Made by a program: the position numbers and the translations under genes. From Carnegiea gigantea (taxonomy: Eukaryota > Streptophyta > Magnoliopsida > Caryophyllales > Cactaceae), in contig JAKOGI010000335.1 of NCBI GenBank assembly GCA_029747015.1, forward strand, positions 406,001 through 470,000: a stretch of 64,000 bases of DNA, given 5' to 3'. How positions within the stretch are numbered: position 1 is the stretch's first letter; each line of letters starts with the position of its first letter. Shown one piece after another: positions 10,116 to 21,446 of this stretch. The notes beneath the pieces are model-generated. The model did not search any database. It saw only the letters and a program-made list of their open reading frames with translations, and was not told where the DNA came from.

Positions 10116-10534
10116 CAGTTGCTCCTAATTCTTCTTTTGGAATGTTGTTAGACTAGGTAGTATATATGGTGGGCTACTCCTTCTGTGTTACTAGATTTGA
10201 TAGCCATGTTCAAGCTGTACCAAAGATTCCCAACTAGTTTCAACTTTCAACTTGCTACACCAAAAGATTATATAGGTGGCTTAGCTTTCAACTTTGACAC
10301 ATCGGAATCGCAATTAGAATTAATATCCCTCAAGCACAACAGTCTGGCACTAACTAGTTTCTCAAAGTTTCCATAGTTTGCCAATAATCTTCTTGGTTTG
10401 ACATGGGCTTCGCTTTTTAATTTGGTTTGATCAAATTGCCAGTCATACATAACCACGTAATTTAATGTCATTCAGTATTTATTTCGTTTGGCCCATAATA
10501 ATGTTAGGGTTATAATGTAACTAAAATTTACTTA
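10116..10534. other. Non-coding stretch, nothing recognised
   Basis: AT-rich sequence between the hAT MITE and the third GDSL-flank copy. Short open frames (60-70 codons) show no family resemblance. Confidence 0.5.
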
Positions 10535-11170
10535 GGGATTGGATCAGAGAAAATCACAAGTTAAGAATATTGAATGAGCAATGTCACATTAGCCAAATGA
10601 TTTAAAAATCTTATCATGGTTTTTTGCAACAAGAATAATTTCTAAAGAGCTCAACCACACCTAAGTTCAATCATCAACTCTAATTTGGCCACGTATCTTC
10701 AAAACTTATATTCTTCATAAGTGCTTGTTGATAGTTAATTTCCTTTGACGTAAGTTTAATATCTAATTGTTTATCAGTATGCGTTTAATGTTCAGTTTGT
10801 TTATTAAGTTCTTTGGTGGTGATAAGACAAGAGAGCCACCGTTCAGACATGTTCTCTAGTTTGTCATTTTTAAAAGAGATCTTTTGACCTTAATTATATT
10901 TTTACTTAAGCAGAAATAAGAATTATAATCTAATTTATGTGATTTGATTTTGGTCTTATTTTAATCAATTTTTCTTTTAATTGAATTTAGCAATCACCTA
11001 CTGTCACTTTAAAATCATGCCCAAAAAAGAAAGTATGATCCCTAATAATAACAACTCTATATTATGAAGTTTATGACACTTGACATCCTATACTTTACAG
11101 TGTATATATGTTTAAAATGAGAAAAAAAGGCTATGAAAGTTTAGGCATTATATCGCTATGAATTAGATGT
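10535..11170. repeat. Third, more diverged copy of the GDSL-palindrome upstream flank
   Basis: The sequence aligns along its length with 8650-9340 of the right arm in the same orientation. Shared blocks include GAATGAGCAAT, AGTTCAA...CA, GACCTTAATTAT, AGAAATAAGAATTATAA, GATTTTGGTCTTATTTT.ATCAATTT, TTTAGCAATCA.CTACT.TCA and TAGGCAT. Divergence is clearly higher than between the two palindrome arms. No lipase exon is seen next to it, so the copy consists of flank only. It suggests an ancestral tandem cluster of related genes here. Confidence 0.8.
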
Positions 11171-11907
11171 TTTCTCCAATGTGAATCTCATACCTACTCA
11201 TGCATCCATTAATGGAACTAAGGTAACTCAAGTTAACACATCCATGGGCAAAACAGAAAGAAGGGGGGCGAGGGCAGCGGAGGAGGAGATAGAATGATTA
11301 ACTTACTAAGAAATTCAATCTTAACTTCAAATAAATAACTTAAAATTCCACTGGTCATTTTTACTGTACGTGTCCACATTCATTGATGGAGATAGCTCAA
11401 AATAGCACATCCATCATTATGCCCAAACAAAAATATGCCTACTTTTAATGCATGAGGTTACTAGGGTCATCTTTGATGTCAGCTCGACAAGTAAATATGG
11501 AGACGTTAATTTGCATCATGGATTGTGTGCTCAGCATGCAAGCATGTCTGGCCCCTCCCCCATCCTCTCATCATGGATATGCATTCATAAATAAACATTC
11601 CAAATCATGATCTTTAAAGGTGGAAGACCTCGTCGGACTCAACGGCCTTCCTTTTTTCTTTCTCTCAGCTAGTTGTTTCGATGTGGTATAACTAATTGAC
11701 CTAAACTATGTATTTTTTGTGCTGTTTATCAATATTGACTATCTCGTTTTCTTTTCCAAAGAAAAAAAATCACACACTAATATGAACAGTACAAAAATTA
11801 TGAATTTCTTAAAAGTTTTTCAAAAATATTAAGGGATTAAGTAATTTATCCATTAAATTTACATCAAATTAAAGTACATTAGGCATTGTCTAAGGTGGTC
11901 ACGAATT
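11171..11907. other. Non-coding stretch, nothing recognised
   Basis: AT-rich unique-looking sequence between the flank copy and the Copia element. No motif, exon or terminal repeat was supported. Confidence 0.5.
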
Positions 11908-11912
11908 ATATT

Positions 11913-12955
11913 TGTTGACCGGATTTGGGTAGTTAAATCACCTTAAAAGAGGGGGTTAAAAAGGGTGATGATCAATATCATAAATTAATCAAGTAAAAAG
12001 TGGAAAGATGAACGTTGACAAGACACAAGTAATTTTTTACGAGATTAGCATCAACCAAGTTTAGTCCCCGCCTAGAGTTTCCTAACTCTAAGATTAACCC
12101 AATTTTATTAGGAAGGATTATTACAACTCTAGAGTACACCTACTCTAAATTCCAAACTACAAGTTGACCCTTCAACAAGTCATTGGTAGAGTTGACCCTT
12201 CAACTCTATGATCCCACCCAAATTACAACTTGAACAATACAATGAAATGTAACATATATATAAAGAAGCAAATTCAAGCTCAAGGTATGCCAATAAGCTC
12301 TTGAGTAATGTGTATGCCAATGAGTGCTTGCTCTCTCTTTTTTGTGTTCTCTTACTGCCAATCTCTTCCCCTTTTATAAATAAAAGATGTAAAGAAGAGT
12401 GGAGAAAAATATGACATGTGACCATTGCACATTTTGTGAAAATCTAATCTCCATGACTGATTTCAAGGCCTTGAATTGGCATTTCAAGCCCTTGATTTTT
12501 TCTGTTCTTACTCAAGTACTTTCAACGGCTACTTTTCTTGATTTAGGCTGAATATCTTGGCTGAGAATCTTCTAGAATCATTCCTCATTTGCAGCATAAT
12601 CTTCCAAGATATTCTATCACAAGATATTATTATATTAAGAGCAAATCTTTGACATGTTTAAATATAGCTCCACAATCTTAAATTCAAATTTGAATCACAC
12701 AATATAATATCATAAAGATAATATGTTCAAATTTGAATATTAAACAATATCAAAGATATTGTGACACCTAATATAAAATCAATCTAAGTAATATTAATAT
12801 TCCAACATCCACTTCAAAAATATAGCACATTTAAATAATAACAATTATTAAGATCATTAATTATAACATGATGAATATATCAATTGATTAATCCCTTTTT
12901 GTCTTTCATCAAAACATATTAAAAAACTCAATGTGAGCTTTTAAAAAAGCTAACA
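11913..12955 (-). repeat. Left LTR of Copia element (3' LTR)
   Basis: 1043 bp, starting TGTTGACC and ending GCTAACA. It lacks the 33-bp tandem duplication seen in its partner. Minus-strand open frames inside it (12425-12180) are LTR shadows and not genes. Confidence 0.92.
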
Positions 12956-13936
12956 ATCTCTCCCTTTTTGATGAAAGACAAAACTCAATAAAAATAACAT
13001 ATCCATACAATTTTAAATGGCACGCCATGAAAAGTTTTCCAAATACTTCTTCCCCTTTTTGTATTTCATCAAAAAGGTAGCATAAGAGGAGAAAGAAAAA
13101 ATTGAAGCACAAAAATTATGACAAATGCATATAGCTCCCCCTTGACAAATCAATGACATATAAAGATGCTCCCCCTCAATATAGGGGTTTTAAACACTAA
13201 CATTTTGATCAATAATATATCCTAACATGCATGCATTGACTTGATTCTCTTATTGCAAGGAATCAACATGTTAATATAACAATTCTCCCCCCTTCAAGAG
13301 TAAATCAAGATTATCAAAAAATCATCAAGTACGTAATATAATTCTCCCTTATAGAAAGAAACAATATCATTTATGTGAGTGCTAGGGAGCATAACATTAT
13401 GGACAAATAGGTTGAGAACATAGACAATATATCATTTATGCATAAAGATAATCACATAACATAATAGCATAAGATATGACGTAATATTAATCTTGCAAAG
13501 ATGACACCACCTTCCATTTGGTAAGAATTCAAATTTTGATTTCTATTCATGTTGTTGAAATAAAGGAAAAAAATCCAACCCTTGATTCAATTATACCAAA
13601 ATTTTCAGTTTCTTTCTACAATTCAAGGCCTTGGACTGTACTTCAGGGCCTTGAAATTTGAGCAACGATAAAACAATGAACTTACTTTATTTTTACTTTT
13701 GGTAAACCATAAGTACTTACCATATGCCTTTGCGATGCTCCAATATTTTCTTGTCCACTTAAGTTTTCAAGAAGATCAAATACTATTGAAAATTTGTTAT
13801 TAGTACATAAATGAGGAATCAATAATATCCCACGAACATGTACATTCCTTTTTGATTTCTTCAAGAATGAAGTTGTCTGACCAAAACTTGATATCCTTTT
13901 CTTCTTGTATTCAAAATTATTAGAAGTAAAAAAAAT

Positions 13937-14519
13937 TCATGAGGTAAAATTTTTCTTTCCCTCAATCTTGACACATTTTCTTGATTTAACACCACAATCA
14001 AGAATTTTTGAAAGCTGACAATTTGGTGTGGTATTTAAATCATAAAAAATGTGACAACTTGGAGAAATACTATTATTTGAAAATTCAATTATGGATGTTA
14101 CCTCATCTTTACCGCTTTGAAGGATAGATGAATCATTATTTTTCTCACCATTTTCAAGAAATTGGATCATCATTTTCATGTTCATGCTCTTCATGTGGTT
14201 AGTGATCCTCAACTTGCTTAACATTTCCATCCATGATTATTTCGTCCTGCGCTACAAATTCGCTTAGTACCACATTTTGATTAGTACCATATAAATTATA
14301 AAGAGTCTCCCAAATTTCCTTGGCACTATCACAATGTGACATAAGCTCATAAATATCAACAGTGAGAGCACAAAATAAAATGTTTATAGCTTTAAAACTT
14401 TTGGATATCTGCTTGTAATCATCTTCAACATATTCATCTTCTGATTTCTCAATAACTATTGGGCCTTTGACTATGATCTCCCAAAGATCGAGACTCTTGT
14501 ACTTGATATAATGTTCCAT
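13937..14519 (-). pseudogene. Copia gag remnant (UBN2/DUF4219-like)
   Basis: The minus-strand frame 14519-14199 starts MEHYIKYKSLDLWEII and contains KAINILFCAL, then SAKEIWETLYNLYG. These are the standard N-terminal gag blocks of plant Copia elements (a short lead into LW, then the A.N.L.C.L and A.E.WE.L.. motifs). A frame change near 14230 leads into a second open frame down to 13937 without recognisable zinc knuckle. Further toward 13680 only short unrelated frames remain. Gag would coat the element RNA; this copy is truncated and interrupted. Confidence 0.8.
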
Positions 14520-14638
14520 TGTTTCCTACTACAAAAAATAATTAGTACCTTTAAAAAGTAGAGGGCAATTAGAGTCAAAATCATAACTAGTCATGAGATC
14601 GAACTATTAAACGGTAAAGTCTTTAAAAAATAGTACTA

Positions 14639-14652
14639 ACTCCGATACCAAT
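14639..14652 (-). other. Primer-binding site of Copia element
   Basis: The minus strand reads ATTGGTATCGGAGT immediately inside the LTR end. It is complementary to the 3' end of initiator methionine tRNA with one change from the usual TGGTATCAGAG. Confidence 0.8.
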
Positions 14653-15728
14653 TGTTGGTCGGATTTGGCTAGTTAAATCATCTTAGAGGAGGGGGTTAAA
14701 TAGGGTGATGATCAATATCACAAATTAATCAAGTAAAGAGCGGAAAGATAAACGTGGACAGGACACAAGTAATTTTTTACGAGGTTAGCATCAACGAAGT
14801 TTAGTCACCGCCTAGAGTTTCCTAACTCTAGGATTAACCCAATTTTATTAGGAGGGATTATTACAACTCTAGAGTACACCTACTCTAAGTTTCAAACTAC
14901 AAGTTGACCATTCAACAAGTCGTTGATAGAGTTGACCCTTCAACTCTATGATCCCACCCAAATTACAACTTGAACAATACAATGAAATGTAACATATATA
15001 TAAAGAAGCAAATTTAAGCTCAAGGTATGTCAATAAGCTCTTGAGTAATGTGTATGCCAATGAGTGCTTGCTCTTTCTTTTTTGTGTTCTCTTGCTGCCA
15101 ATCTCTTCCCCTTTTATAGATGAGAGGTGTAAAGAAGAGTGGAGAAAAATATGGCATGTGACCATTGCACATCTTGTGAAAATCCAATCTTCATGCCTGA
15201 TTTCAAGGCCTTGAATTGGTATTTCAAGCCCTTGATTTTTTCTGTTCTTGCTCAAGTATTTTCAACGGCTACTTTTCTTGATTTAGGCTGAATATCTTGG
15301 CTGAGGATCTTTTAGAATCATTCCTAATTTGCAACATAATCTTCTAAGATATTCTATCACAAGATATTATAATCTTCTAAGATATTCTATCACAAGATAT
15401 TATCATATTAAGAGCAAATCTTTGACATGTTCAAATATAGCTCCACAATCTTAAATTTAAATTTGAATCACACAATATAATATCATAAAGATAACATGTT
15501 CAAATTTGAATATTAAACAATGTCAAAGATATTGTGACACCTAATATAAAATCAATCTAAGTAATATTAATATTCCAACATTCACTTCAAAAATATAGCA
15601 CATTTAAATAATAACAATTATTAAGATCATTAATTATAACATGATGAATATATTAATTGATTAATCCCTTTTTGTCTTTCATTAAAACATATTAAAAAAC
15701 TCAATGTGAGCTTTTAAAAAAGCTAACA
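14653..15728 (-). repeat. Right LTR of Copia element (5' LTR) with a 33-bp tandem duplication
   Basis: 1076 bp, 33 longer than the other LTR. The whole length difference is accounted for by a tandem repeat of 33 bases, 15338-15370 and 15371-15403 (AATCTTCTAAGATATTCTAT and following), present once in the left LTR. Confidence 0.92.
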
Positions 15729-15733
15729 ATATT

Positions 15734-16780
15734 GTTTAGATTAAAATAAGTAAAATCTATCAATGATTTGCTTCATTAGAAGCATACCAGCTATGTTTAA
15801 AAAAACTATAAATTTGGTGCACGTAAGGCTTCGGCCATGACTCTTCATGCATATTTGTAAAATAATAATAGAAAAACAACTACTTCAATTCGATTAAAAA
15901 AAAAGGAGAATGGGAATTTACTTGACAGTCGAAATTTGGGAAAAAGCCTATCAAGAAAAGAGAAAATTAGCAGAACAAATGAAATTTCAATTAATTGGCA
16001 AGGAACACAGACAATGTGGGTGATGGTGATCTACATTTCTGTGTCTAGAAACATAGGAAAAATAATATAGCGCAGATGGCTGGTCTAGGAAATAAATGTT
16101 TCTTAGGTTCCTTGCAGCCACCCTTGTCAGCCTTTGTGACGTTAGGCCGATAATGATGATAAGAGTTTACTTGAGATTGAGAGCAACTCACAAGTCAATA
16201 ACCTTGAGCGAGCAATGTCAAGCATGTACGGTGCTGGTTTTCTAACGACGTAAATGATGTTAATTTAAACATATCACACACCCAAGTTCAATCACAAATT
16301 AAATGGTTATTTTCAAAAGTGCAAAAGTTATTTTCTCGATAATTTCTAGAGGGGTAATTTTCTACATGGTTAATACTATTAGTGTCAATAATGATGTGTA
16401 GGTGTTTAATAATACAGGTCATATTTGGCAACCAAATATCATAGTTTGTATTAGCTATTAGTTGTTACCTATTTGAATCACTATTTTCATTAGTTGTTTA
16501 AATTAGTTGTTTCTAGAAAAAGTGTGATAAAATTAGTTGTTTTCAAAAAAATATTTGGTAAAATTACATTTTATCCCATATCTCTAATATAGTATTTAGT
16601 TGAACATTTTTTTATTTATTTATGAGTCACCTAATTTTCTTTTTCAATAGAAATTAAACTTGTTTGATATCTACAAATTGGAGAGAGAGTTGTTGCAGGC
16701 GATGCATGGCGAGATGGGGAGTTGGGGGGGGGGGGGACTCCAGTAGGAGCACCATATATACATCCCAGAGCAAATGCAAA
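15734..16780. other. Non-coding stretch
   Basis: AT-rich, without recognised genes. A block at 16160-16310 (CACAAGT, GAGCAATGTCA, CAAGTTCAATCA) weakly recalls the GDSL flank family. A 13-base G run lies at 16724-16736. Confidence 0.4.
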
Positions 16781-16789
16781 ATGATACCT

Positions 16790-17299
16790 TTCTGGTCTTT
16801 GTTCTTCTAACACCACAGCGGATTCAAACTTGTTGTAAGGAAGAGATCCAAGTGTGAGTAAACCCTTCTCTTCATCGTAAGTAGCTCCTTTCCAGCAAGT
16901 TCACGGTCATATGTCTCACGGACCTTATCAATCACTTTTCTTTCAATTCCGTTAACATCAACTTCATGTCCCCATTCATATGTTATCTTTACCTGTACAC
17001 AAATTGCAATATCAGAGAGCCATCAGTTCATGGCAACTAGTGGCATTATGAAGAAACCGGAGATAATGAAAGAAAGAACACAAACATACACAATAATGGC
17101 AAAAATGTCCATCTGAACTAGGCATCTTGACTGGGAAATGGTTGGTCAAGAGCTGTATCCTTTGCCCCCTAGATACTCTACCCCTACGGAACATAGGAAG
17201 CAATTTTGGTGCGTCTGATGTCTTCGTGAGCTGAAGTTCCTCTGATTTCACTGGGGGAACAGTTGGCGGTCGTGGCAGAAGCTGTTCAGCCCCAGCCAT
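16790..17299 (-). pseudogene. ARGONAUTE (AGO4-clade) 5' gene fragment
   Basis: Exon 1 (17299-17090, 70 codons) starts MAGAEQLLPRPP and contains the N-terminal AGO block IQLLTNHFPVKMPSSDGHFC. It ends at a GTATGT donor. After a 97-base intron ending in TACAG, exon 2 (16992 on) reads VKITYEWG, VNGIERKVIDKVRETYDREL, then after a frame change TYDEEKGLLTLGSLPYNKFE and VVLEE. These match, in order, the ArgoN region of plant AGO4/6/9-type proteins (GRKVIDKV.ETY, AYDGEKSLFT.GPLP.NK). A CT-rich acceptor just upstream of the ATG fits the 5' UTR intron of this clade. Linker, PAZ, MID and PIWI domains are absent, a frameshift lies between the DREL and TYDEE motifs, and homology ends before a G run. It is a dead fragment of a gene whose intact form acts in RNA-directed DNA methylation. 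Confidence 0.85.
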
Positions 17300-18300
17300 T
17301 TTTTGAACTGGCAAAAAAGAAAGCGAATACAACTCAATTTTCATACAAGGAGGTACTGATAACGTAAATGCAAAAAGTGACAACAACAGAAAGCAACAGA
17401 ATATGACACGGAATCTTCACATATGAAGGCATATATTAGCATCCAAAAATCCTGTGGTGGCACTCTAGAAGTTGCAGTATCCCTCTGAAACATTTCTTGA
17501 CTTTGCACACTCGATTTTCTGCTTTTTCAAGGTGTATCATCTCAGCAACGAGATATATCAACATGAACCATGATCATGCCTGGCTTAGCCAGAAGTATAT
17601 TCACCATAGTAATATTACTCTCGAAAAGGAATACCCTTATTGTCAAATAAAAAAAATGTTCATACGGAATCAATGTACAAAAGGGCGGAGCCAGGATTCA
17701 AAGTGAGAGGTGTCGAGATTAATAATACACACAATATAAGCTTTAATAGTTCTGAAATTGAAGCAAACATAATTATTTACAAACACAAATTATCATAAAC
17801 AAACTGAAAATCTTCTCCATTTCAAACTAAAAAACACAATCAAATTCTCACTTAGATTCATGGTCTTTGGTAAATCATTAAATTCACCAATTATCATAAA
17901 CAAACACAAATTTGACTAAATTCAATAAATTATACACAAATAAACAAGCATTAACCAATAAATTACCCTAATTCTAATTCCTAAATTCTCAATCAAGAAA
18001 GGTAAAACCCTAATTTTTTAACTGATAAGAGAATCTCTAAATTAACCACTTATTTAACACAAATTTAATAAAAATTAGTAAATTAAACATAAACAAGCAA
18101 TAGTCCAACTTTAAATCTTCAATGAAGAAGACAATTAGGTAAAAATCTTTATTTTTCAATCTACGAATTATGAGTAAATCAGTAAGTTAATTAATTATTT
18201 TACATGAATCTAACTAAAATCAGTAAAGTAAACATAATTATTTACAAAATAACAAATTAAAAACAAAAATTGAGGATTTTGGTTTTTCCCTTAAATTTGG
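17300..18300. other. Non-coding stretch
   Basis: Possible remains of the AGO 5' UTR intron up to about 17.4 kb, then AT-rich sequence. GGGCGGAGCCAGGATTC at about 17682 is a short motif often seen in plant interspersed repeats, but no element boundary could be set. Confidence 0.4.
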
Positions 18301-18540
18301 AATTAGACCAGAGGAGGAGGAGTTTGGAGGCGTCAGGCGTGGCTCGGTGGCTGGCTACTACACAGGTGGTGGCGGGCTTAGCTGCGGCGGCCATCTGGTG
18401 GCGGTAGGCCACTACTGGCGGCGGAAGGTGGCGAGGCAACTAGGCAAAGAGAGGGAGAGTTCCGGGGTGGGCCGTCGTCTCGTGGCGTTCTCCCGTGGGA
18501 AAGAGGATGGGGGAGTGAGAGAATTAAAGAGCTTCAATTG
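18300..18540. other. GC-rich island, possible captured first exon
   Basis: A sharp GC-rich block (GGTGGCGGGC, GCGGCGGCC, GGCGGCGGAAGG) in AT-rich DNA. Open frames exist on both strands (about 60 codons) without any recognised domain. It may be the leader or first exon of an old gene fragment, or the edge of an unrecognised element. Confidence 0.3.
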
Positions 18541-19087
18541 AACCGACAAAAATTCGAAAAATAAAAAACCAGCGTAGCATTATGAGAATAATTATTGGAG
18601 CATTGCGCACACAACTTTTACAATCAGCATATTTCGCAAAATCTTACCCAAAATACATGATGACACAGCAACAGTACCAACATATCTCCAAGGAACAGGT
18701 GCAATTATGCAGTAAATAATCCAGACAAACTTTAATTAATACGAGCTATGCATATTATTCAGACAAACTCTAAGAATCAAGAAACAGCAAGATATCATTC
18801 GAAGAGTACTTCCGACATGCAAATCATGGCCTGGGGGGGGGGGGGGGCGCTACGACACCATAAACCAAAATAAAAACTTCGTTCAAATGGTGGTACTTAG
18901 ATCCTAAACAAGCAAACTTAACAGGAAGGTATTCAACTTCTAACTTCAGGAGATGATTGTTTATAGTCTCTGAGACACTCCACAAGAGAATAGGACATCC
19001 CAAAAAGAGGGCAAAGAATAAGACAAAACTTAATTAGCAGCAGTATACTGATGTACAGCCTACGCGGGAGCACACATTTGCATATAC
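18541..19087. other. Non-coding stretch with a 15-base G run
   Basis: Nothing recognised apart from a homopolymer of G at 18833-18847. Confidence 0.5.
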
Positions 19088-19090
19088 TAA

Positions 19091-19462
19091 GAGCATTCCT
19101 AGCAGAGTTCCAGTTTGTGGAACTCTGGCCTGCCACGTCAGCAAAAGTTCCACAATTTTAGAACTTGCATTCCATTACTTCTCCAACCTATGAAACTCAA
19201 TTTTAATTATCCAATAAAAATATTCATCATGGACCCACCTCATAGCATACAACCTATTTTTTAAATTATTTAAAAACCATATACTTGCTCCAAGAAAAAG
19301 AAAAAACAAAAAAAATATTAAAAAAATGAAAAAAAGTGGCCCGCGGGGTGCCACGGACAGGTGTTTCTCCCCGCGCGGCACACCTCTCTCTCACCTCTCA
19401 TTTGCTGACAAGCGGCCATGGGGGCCCCGCGTTCCCGAATTTTGCGTCCGCTGCCAGTGCTC
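19091..19462. mobile_element. Tourist-like PIF/Harbinger MITE (372 bp)
   Basis: Terminal inverted repeats GAGCATTCCTAGCAG and CGCTGCCAGTGCTC are flanked by a 3-base TAA duplication (19088-19090 and 19463-19465). TAA targets and GAGCAT..-type ends are typical of Tourist elements. The interior has an A-rich half and a GC-rich half and no coding capacity. Confidence 0.85.
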
Positions 19463-19820
19463 TAATAAGCAATGAAGAGTAATCATTGCACAGAAACAGG
19501 CCAATTGTTGGCTCTTAGAAAGAAAGTTTTTTTAACAAAATACAAACCATACATATCAAAATGTAAACATTTAATTTAGTGGATAGTGATTATATATCTT
19601 GCTAGAAATTTTGCTTAATTAAGTACAAAGGGTCCTAGTGCTAGTGTGTTACCCACTAGACTTCCTATCAATAAAACCCCGCATCTCCTGAGAATAAAAA
19701 GAAATTAAAAAATGTTAATGCTACAATTTATTTAATATCATTAATATATGAGTTCAAAGATTTCTTGTATTGTATGGATCGGACTACAATCTAACTTGTG
19801 AGAAATAATTACTGTGTCTT

Positions 19821-21417
19821 TTTTTTTTTCCGATTATTAGTTGGGCATGGCCCATACAAAAGAAAAATGAAACATAAAACAGTCAGTCAGCCACTACAAA
19901 GCTAACAAAAAGACAGCTGTTGCATTCTAGAGAATACAGTTCTAGATAGAAAAGTTTAAATAGCTAATAACCATAATTACAATCAGCATATGAGATCACC
20001 ACCTACTGATCACATGAATCTCAAACTTGTTCTTTATTTTCTATTTTCTTTCTCAAACTTCTTGTGATCCTTCTAATTGTCGGGTTCTCATCTCCGACGA
20101 CAGAAATACCAAGCCTTTTACCAATATCTAAGGCATCTTTTGCTATTTCAGCAGGGGTGGGCGAATCATGAGTTGACCTTGAGTCCCTGTTGCCACTATT
20201 CTAACCTTTGTTAGAATGTTTAGCCATATGCCTTTTTTCATGAAGTTGAATGTCCATCTCGAAGGCATTATCAAACGGGAACAAGGAACTATTAATCTTC
20301 TCATCATCTTCCATTGAAGATCCGTAACTTAGTGCCTGAGAAGGGAACTTTCCAACAAAAATCGATTGATTATGAGCACCATCCAAGGATTGAGTAATTG
20401 TCTTACTATTATCCGAAAGACTCTCATGAACATCATTCCCCGCAACCTCAAGATTATCATTAGGGGCTTCTAACTTGTTGCTGTTCGGGTAACTCAAAAG
20501 AGCTTGCTTATATGGGGAAGCTAATTGTTGATTGTTCTCCAAGGCTGTAGGAGCTTCATTAGGTATTGATGTGAGCTTCCTTTTCGGAATCCATTTTCAA
20601 ACTATCTTCTTTTGAGGCTTCTCCCTTTACTTGCTTGGCCTTGATGATGTCCTCTTTTGGAATTTTGTCCAAGCAACTTCCAACTTACGCCCATTCACAG
20701 ATTCACCATTCAGTGCTTCAATTGTACTCTTACCATAATTGAATTCACCAAATCTAATAAACCCATACTTTTGGCCACCTTTTCTTCCAACTTTGTTAGG
20801 TATATAAACATCCACTACCTCACCAAAACTGCTAAACAGCTTTTTGAATCCCAAATTGTCTAAATCAATAGGTAAATTATCAATGAAAATTGAGAAGATT
20901 CGCATTCGATTAGCTCTACTCTCTTCATTGGTTGAATGCTGCGCTTGAAACATACCGTGCCCAACTCCCACAACCTCTGGTCTGCCATGACACTGCCCAG
21001 ACCAACCATCCTGTTTGTGCCAGCGTCGGCCACAAGTCGGTGGAAAGTGCCAGGGGTGGTGAGACGCAACCGGTTGAGCGACGTGCCACGCAAAGTAAGA
21101 GAATTGAATAAACACCAAGGGCAAAAGCAAGAAAACAGAAGGTCCGAAGGAGGCCGGCCGGCGATGGTGGGCCCTTTTCCGGCGGCCCAACGCTGACCAT
21201 GGCGACGAACACCACCCGGGAGCACCATGAGACGACAAGAGCACCAGAAGGAAAAGAAACTAACGCTGGTCAGGGAGGCCAGCAGCCACGGAGGCTAGGA
21301 CAGAGAGACGAATGAGGCGGCCACTGATGCTACGGTTATTGCCACGCGCACGCCTTTCGCCGACCCATTTCACCCTTTGCCTTTTAATTGATTTGTGATA
21401 TGATTTTATTTTTATGT
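19821..21417 (-). mobile_element. LINE-type (L1-like) retrotransposon insertion carrying only ORF1
   Basis: A minus-strand insertion of about 1.6 kb. Its 3' end is an A tract (T run on plus at 19819-19829). Its flanks are a 17-base TSD, AATAATTACTGTGTCTT at 19804-19820 against AATAATTACTATGTCTT at 21418-21434, one mismatch. A long TSD plus a poly(A) tail is the signature of L1-type target-primed reverse transcription. The insert has a GC-rich leader, an RRM-containing ORF1 and a roughly 190-base 3' tail. No endonuclease or reverse transcriptase (ORF2) is present, although both ends are intact. It is therefore either an internally deleted LINE moved in trans or a retrocopy of an ORF1-like gene. 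Confidence 0.85.
20016..21244 (-). pseudogene. LINE ORF1-like protein with RRM domain (broken)
   Basis: The minus-strand frame from 21244 has a low-complexity N-terminal part, then an RRM at about residues 115-195. RNP2 is IFSIFIDNLP and RNP1 is QKYGFIRFGE, followed by NGRKLEVAWTK. This arrangement matches the RRM of ORF1 in many plant L1 elements. A stop or frame change near 20630 leads to a second frame (20542 down) with an Asn/Ser-rich linker. One in-frame TAG at 20203-20201 interrupts it. The frame then continues with a C-terminal block (PTPAEIAKDALDIGKRLGIS, RRITRSLRKK) to a TGA near 20016. It would bind the element RNA. It is non-functional here because of at least one frameshift and one stop. 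Confidence 0.75.
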
Positions 21418-21446
21418 AATAATTACTATGTCTTAAGAGATTGAGC

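Larger units (their letters stand above)
11913..15728 (-). mobile_element. Non-autonomous Copia LTR retrotransposon (3.8 kb)
   Basis: Two direct LTRs bound a 1.7 kb interior. The TSD ATATT is perfect (11908-11912 and 15729-15733). Orientation is minus: next to the right LTR the minus strand reads ATTGGTATCGGAG, an initiator-Met tRNA primer-binding site, and next to the left LTR it reads AAAAAGGGAGAGAT, a polypurine tract. The interior keeps only a gag remnant; protease, integrase and reverse transcriptase are gone. The LTRs differ at roughly one base in ten over the first 170 bases I compared, so the insertion is old. Confidence 0.93.

Noticed and set aside
12180..15255. Similar minus-strand frames at 12180-12425 and 14869-15255 as a possible duplicated gene
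   Set aside because: They are corresponding parts of the two Copia LTRs.
16390..16620. Repeated TTAGTTGTT blocks (TTGGCAACCAAATATC, ATTAGTTGTTT) as a MITE
   Set aside because: No clean terminal inverted repeat or TSD was found.
17680..17710. GGGCGGAGCCAGGATTC as the start of a SINE or MULE
   Set aside because: The motif is suggestive, but no second end, A/B box or TSD could be identified.
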